Assembly: GCF_036370855.1 (NCBI RefSeq)
Contig: NC_088112.1
Location: forward strand, 14,934,469-14,998,468
DNA: 64,000 nt
Direction: 5' to 3'
Source: Dromaius novaehollandiae
Lineage: Eukaryota; Chordata; Aves; Casuariiformes; Dromaiidae
Shown here piece after piece: positions 60,741-64,000 of the stretch (positions are counted from its first letter, which is position 1; the number at the start of each line of letters is the position of its first letter). The translations under genes and the position numbers were made by a program. The notes below the pieces were generated by a model, which was not told the DNA's origin, ran no database searches, and saw nothing but the letters and a program-made list of their open reading frames with translations.

Positions 60741-62639
60741 CCAACACTGGCAGGGGGTGGAAACCTTGCTGAATTAAAAATATTGCTATTTAAAGTCTTC
60801 CATGTATTCATTTCCTTAGACATGTGAACTTTTTCAGTGGCAGAGCCAGCCTTATGGTTTCTGTAACTTTGCTGGCTGCTGAACTTGGAGCCATTTTAAA
60901 CAACCCAGTGGATTCTCATGAAATTTATTTTTTTTTAAGCTATATCCCTCAACCACAGACCTAAGTGGACGATTGGATTTTCTCAAGACTCGAAAAGCAG
61001 AATGCAGGGAGTTAAGAAAGGGGAAGGGGTGACTTGCCAGAGTTTCTGGCTTCACTGCAGTCTAGAGTTGTTGCCCAGGCGATTGTGTTCATGGGAGGTC
61101 TCTAACTGGCAAAGCTGCCTGCTCAGTTTCACAGGCGCCACAGCTACTTCATTATTTCATCAAAGTTCATTATGTTGGGAGGGTACCACCAATAAAACGA
61201 GATTACTAGTGTCTCCAATGAGCCCTTAAAGACATAATTCCTGGTTTTACCTTTTGCCACATCCCTGTCTGTGGTCCTATAACGCACAGAGAGATTTGCA
61301 CCTATGATATGGACTACCCCCCAGCGTAACTCAACTGAAAAAATCATGGAGAATTTGATTGAATTTGTCTTGCAACAGACTATTTTTGTTTTCAACAGAG
61401 AAATAATTCTTCATCTAAAAAAGAAATCAAAACAGTTTAATCACATGTTTTCAGGTGGGTGGGAGTATTCTAGAGAAAAGAAATTATGCCCAGACTAAAC
61501 CTAGAGTAAGAGTGATCTATGTTAAGTGTTAGATCAATGGTATTCAAGGCTCAAAGAACTTCAGTGGAGGATTCATTATATTTGAAGGTATAATCAATTA
61601 TCATGGTACTATGCTTAGTGAATCATGTCTCAATACTTTGCTTCATGGACTGTCAATATCTGGTCTTGACACTCCTATCGATTTTCTGGTTTTATGCCAC
61701 TTTGACCCAAGTTCACAATAATACATTTGGTCTTGATGTGCACTTGTGTATGTCCAAACACTGAGAAAATTAGATTCAGTGTGGGTCAGTCTTTTTGTGC
61801 CTTTCTACCCTGCCCACACAAATTTAAAGTAGTTACTCCTAGTTAACAGCCATTGTCACAACTTGGCACTCTATTTCTGTTAAAAGGTAGAATGGAATGG
61901 AAGAACCATTAAAACTTCCATTTATTTCCAGTTTGCCATTGACATCTAGGATCAGATGAATCTTCTAAATTTATCTCCATTTTTCTAGATGAATACTCCA
62001 AAGATTAATATTGGTAGAAAAAATACATAACTCTGTGTCATGGAAGTTGGTCACTGAATAATTCATTTCAAGAAAAGAATTTTAGACAGACATCAAACTG
62101 GAAAGTCAGCTCTAAAAGACTGTTGTTTTGCTAGCCCCTGTGCTTATGAGAAGCTGACAGATACTAGACTCCAAAACAGTGAGAAATGATAACTGTGTTC
62201 TGCATTCATTCTACTCCAAGTTATCTCTGTGTTTGTGCTGACCAGATCCCCGGCATCACTGGGCTCACTCGCAGCTTTCACTGGCAAGACTGAGTATGAG
62301 TTTGCCTATTTCATGAGCTAAGTGAAAATTTTATATAGACCAAGAGGGTGTAGGATAAACAAGGTCACATCATCATAACAGCTTTCTTCTGCATCAGCTT
62401 TCAACACCTACATCCTAGAATTAAGTGGAATGGTAATACACAGGGAAAAACAACTTGTTGCTCTCTGCAATGGAAAAAAATCTTTAATTATCCAGATAGG
62501 GGTTGTGTCCATAAATCATAGATTTACAATGAAAGTTTATCCAAAATCTAGTTTATTTGAATAGCTTTCTGCATCTGTTCTAGACAGATACATGGGATTT
62601 TTCAGTGTAGATCTTCTTTCTTGTTTCCCTTCCTGTGCC
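60741..62639. other. Non-coding desert segment
   Basis: AT-rich unique sequence. Bases 61,540-61,640 contain TATAATCAATTATCATGG-type homeodomain words and may be a minor regulatory element. Frames (60852-61055 and 61144-61395 minus, 61002-61229 and 61304-61498 plus) overlap in conflict and are not recognisable. Confidence 0.38.
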
Positions 62640-62795
62640 TCAGACTCTCCAGGCTTTTCCACAAACACTGAGTACTCATATGTTCTTTATGTGGCACTCA
62701 GAGATATGGGGGACAATCTGTATCCATCAGGAACCACAGACAAATCTCTGCCCTCAAGAGCTGATAGTCTAACTTTGTGATGTGCAGAAGGAAGG
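62640..62795 (-). repeat. Probable old MIR-like SINE copy, reverse orientation
   Basis: The plus-strand text 'cacagacaaatctctgccct' and 'caagagctgatagtctaact' matches the common sauropsid repeat wording (cagacagtccctgcccc, aaagagcttacaatctaa) that usually lies in reverse copies of this SINE-type family. Only about 50 bases match well. Confidence 0.52.
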
Positions 62796-64000
62796 CCAAG
62801 ATCCAGAGATCATGCTGAAAAATAAGGTGCACTAACAGTCCTGAGCAGGCACATTTGCTCTGAATGCAAAGGCACATATCTATCTCTGAATGAATAGGTT
62901 AACCACAGCTATTTCTAATTTCATTCTCACTGTTTCAATTTTGAAAAGCATGTCCAGACAATGAAACCAAGAAGTGGCAGAGAGGGAGCTGCAGACTGCT
63001 CCAATCTATGGGTATTGTTCAGGTGAAAATTAAAATTGGCACGAATTCCTGAGGTCATGAATCACTGTCCTTGTGGGCTTCAGTGTCTGCTTTGAGTTTT
63101 TTGTTTACTAATATTTAAAGCACGTTAGTATTTTCCCCTATTAAAAGTGTTTACTACAGGCAAGCTACTGGTCCTAGAATCTGCACTGCCCTGGATGTGC
63201 TTTGTCCTAGGCTCGAGGTAACAAGGGTCACCCAGCTGTCACTCTAACCCATCTATCAGGGAGTGGAGTGAGACCAAGATGTAATGTCTTAGGGGTCAAT
63301 TGGAAGCTTGAAAGTAGAGTAGGCCTCACTCTGCCTTGTTTTACTCCAAAACATGGCCTTCCCAAGCTGTGGTAAGATAGGTTTTTTTCCTAAGTATCTT
63401 ATGGATACCTTTATCCCGTTCAATACTGTCAAACTAAGTGCACTGGGTGAAGTTCACCAGCTGTCCATGTTCTTGCTCATTACTCTTAGTATTGATTAAT
63501 ACATCTCATTTTACGTGTTGTTTCAATGAGAAAAAGAGAAGTGAAGGCTCTAGTGTTTTGAAAGGGCAAGACTTGTTCCAGCACAGTTTATATCTCCCCT
63601 CCTCCCTCCCTCTCTCATGTCCCCCAAATGCAGAGAGCAAATGTCTGGAGGAGTTTGTTTCCCAGACAGCAACCCCTCAGTACAATGTCTCAGCTATGTG
63701 ACTTCGGAAGATTGGGTAGAGAAGACAACCTCCCTTCCCCCCACCACACGCACATACTGAGCAACTATTTGTCTACCTTGAAATCCAAGCACAGTACTGC
63801 CTAATTTCCCAGAGTGAGGGCTCTATTCTCTAAATGTCTTGGCATTACTGCTTAGCTCATTACTATATGATCATTCCCCACTCTGTTTTCTCAATGTATT
63901 TTTTGCACAAACTATAATTATTACAGCCCAGCTTCTCCTTTTTCATTTTGATCCTTTGTAAACCTAGTCATTACGCTGCCTCAGACTGGCTTCCCAAAAT
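62796..64000. other. Non-coding desert segment to the right edge
   Basis: AT-rich unique sequence. A pyrimidine-rich stretch occurs at about 63,594-63,620 and another at 63,730-63,750. The 87-codon frame at 63438-63701 has no recognisable domain. No exon is seen up to the window end. Confidence 0.4.

Noticed and set aside
1..64000. CRISPR array, phage, plasmid, toxin or endogenous viral gene
   Set aside because: No regularly spaced repeats, bacterial gene organisation, retroviral gene domains or terminal repeats were seen. The sequence has the character of vertebrate nuclear DNA.

Overview
This window looks like vertebrate, most likely sauropsid (bird, crocodilian or turtle), nuclear DNA with no protein-coding gene I can recognise. 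The evidence is a CpG-island cluster beside long AT-rich sequence, mononucleotide and microsatellite runs typical of a vertebrate nuclear genome, and several old interspersed repeats: MIR-like SINE copies, a CR1-like repeat that I associate with turtles and crocodilians, and a partly palindromic repeat carrying the 'tggagtaactcc' type of core. I saw no young mammalian element (no Alu or L1 tail). There is no bacterial operon, phage, plasmid, CRISPR or endogenous viral gene. I cannot name the species or the locus.

Layout. Bases 1 to about 4,510 hold four CpG-rich blocks (1-1660, 2031-2360, 2741-3180, 4181-4510) separated by AT-richer but unique-looking sequence. This resembles the promoter end of a developmental regulator or an associated long non-coding RNA. 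It contains a CAG/CAA tract able to encode eight glutamines, a possible small intron (665-1130), and long C or G runs. The gene it serves is either off the left edge or transcribed rightwards into a very long first intron.

From about 4.5 kb to 64 kb the sequence is AT-rich, without recognisable exons, and unusually poor in young transposable elements. Scattered through it are stretches that look like conserved non-coding regulatory elements: unique sequence, clustered homeodomain, SOX, TCF/LEF, E-box or AP-1 type motifs, and local retention of CpGs. The best are near 9.2-9.7, 14.6-15.1, 16.3-16.6, 22.85-23.56, 35.9-36.3, 38.9-39.6 and 60.5-60.7 kb. Two small CpG-rich patches (10.64-11.23 kb and 26.74-26.83 kb) stand out from the AT-rich background.

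How it may work together (inference): a CpG-rich promoter cluster facing a regulatory desert or giant intron with multiple distal enhancers. All open frames I examined look like chance frames, mostly in GC-rich DNA. No alignment could be run, so conservation calls rest on sequence character alone and carry modest confidence. I found no clearly new biological system; the most checkable oddities are listed as findings.
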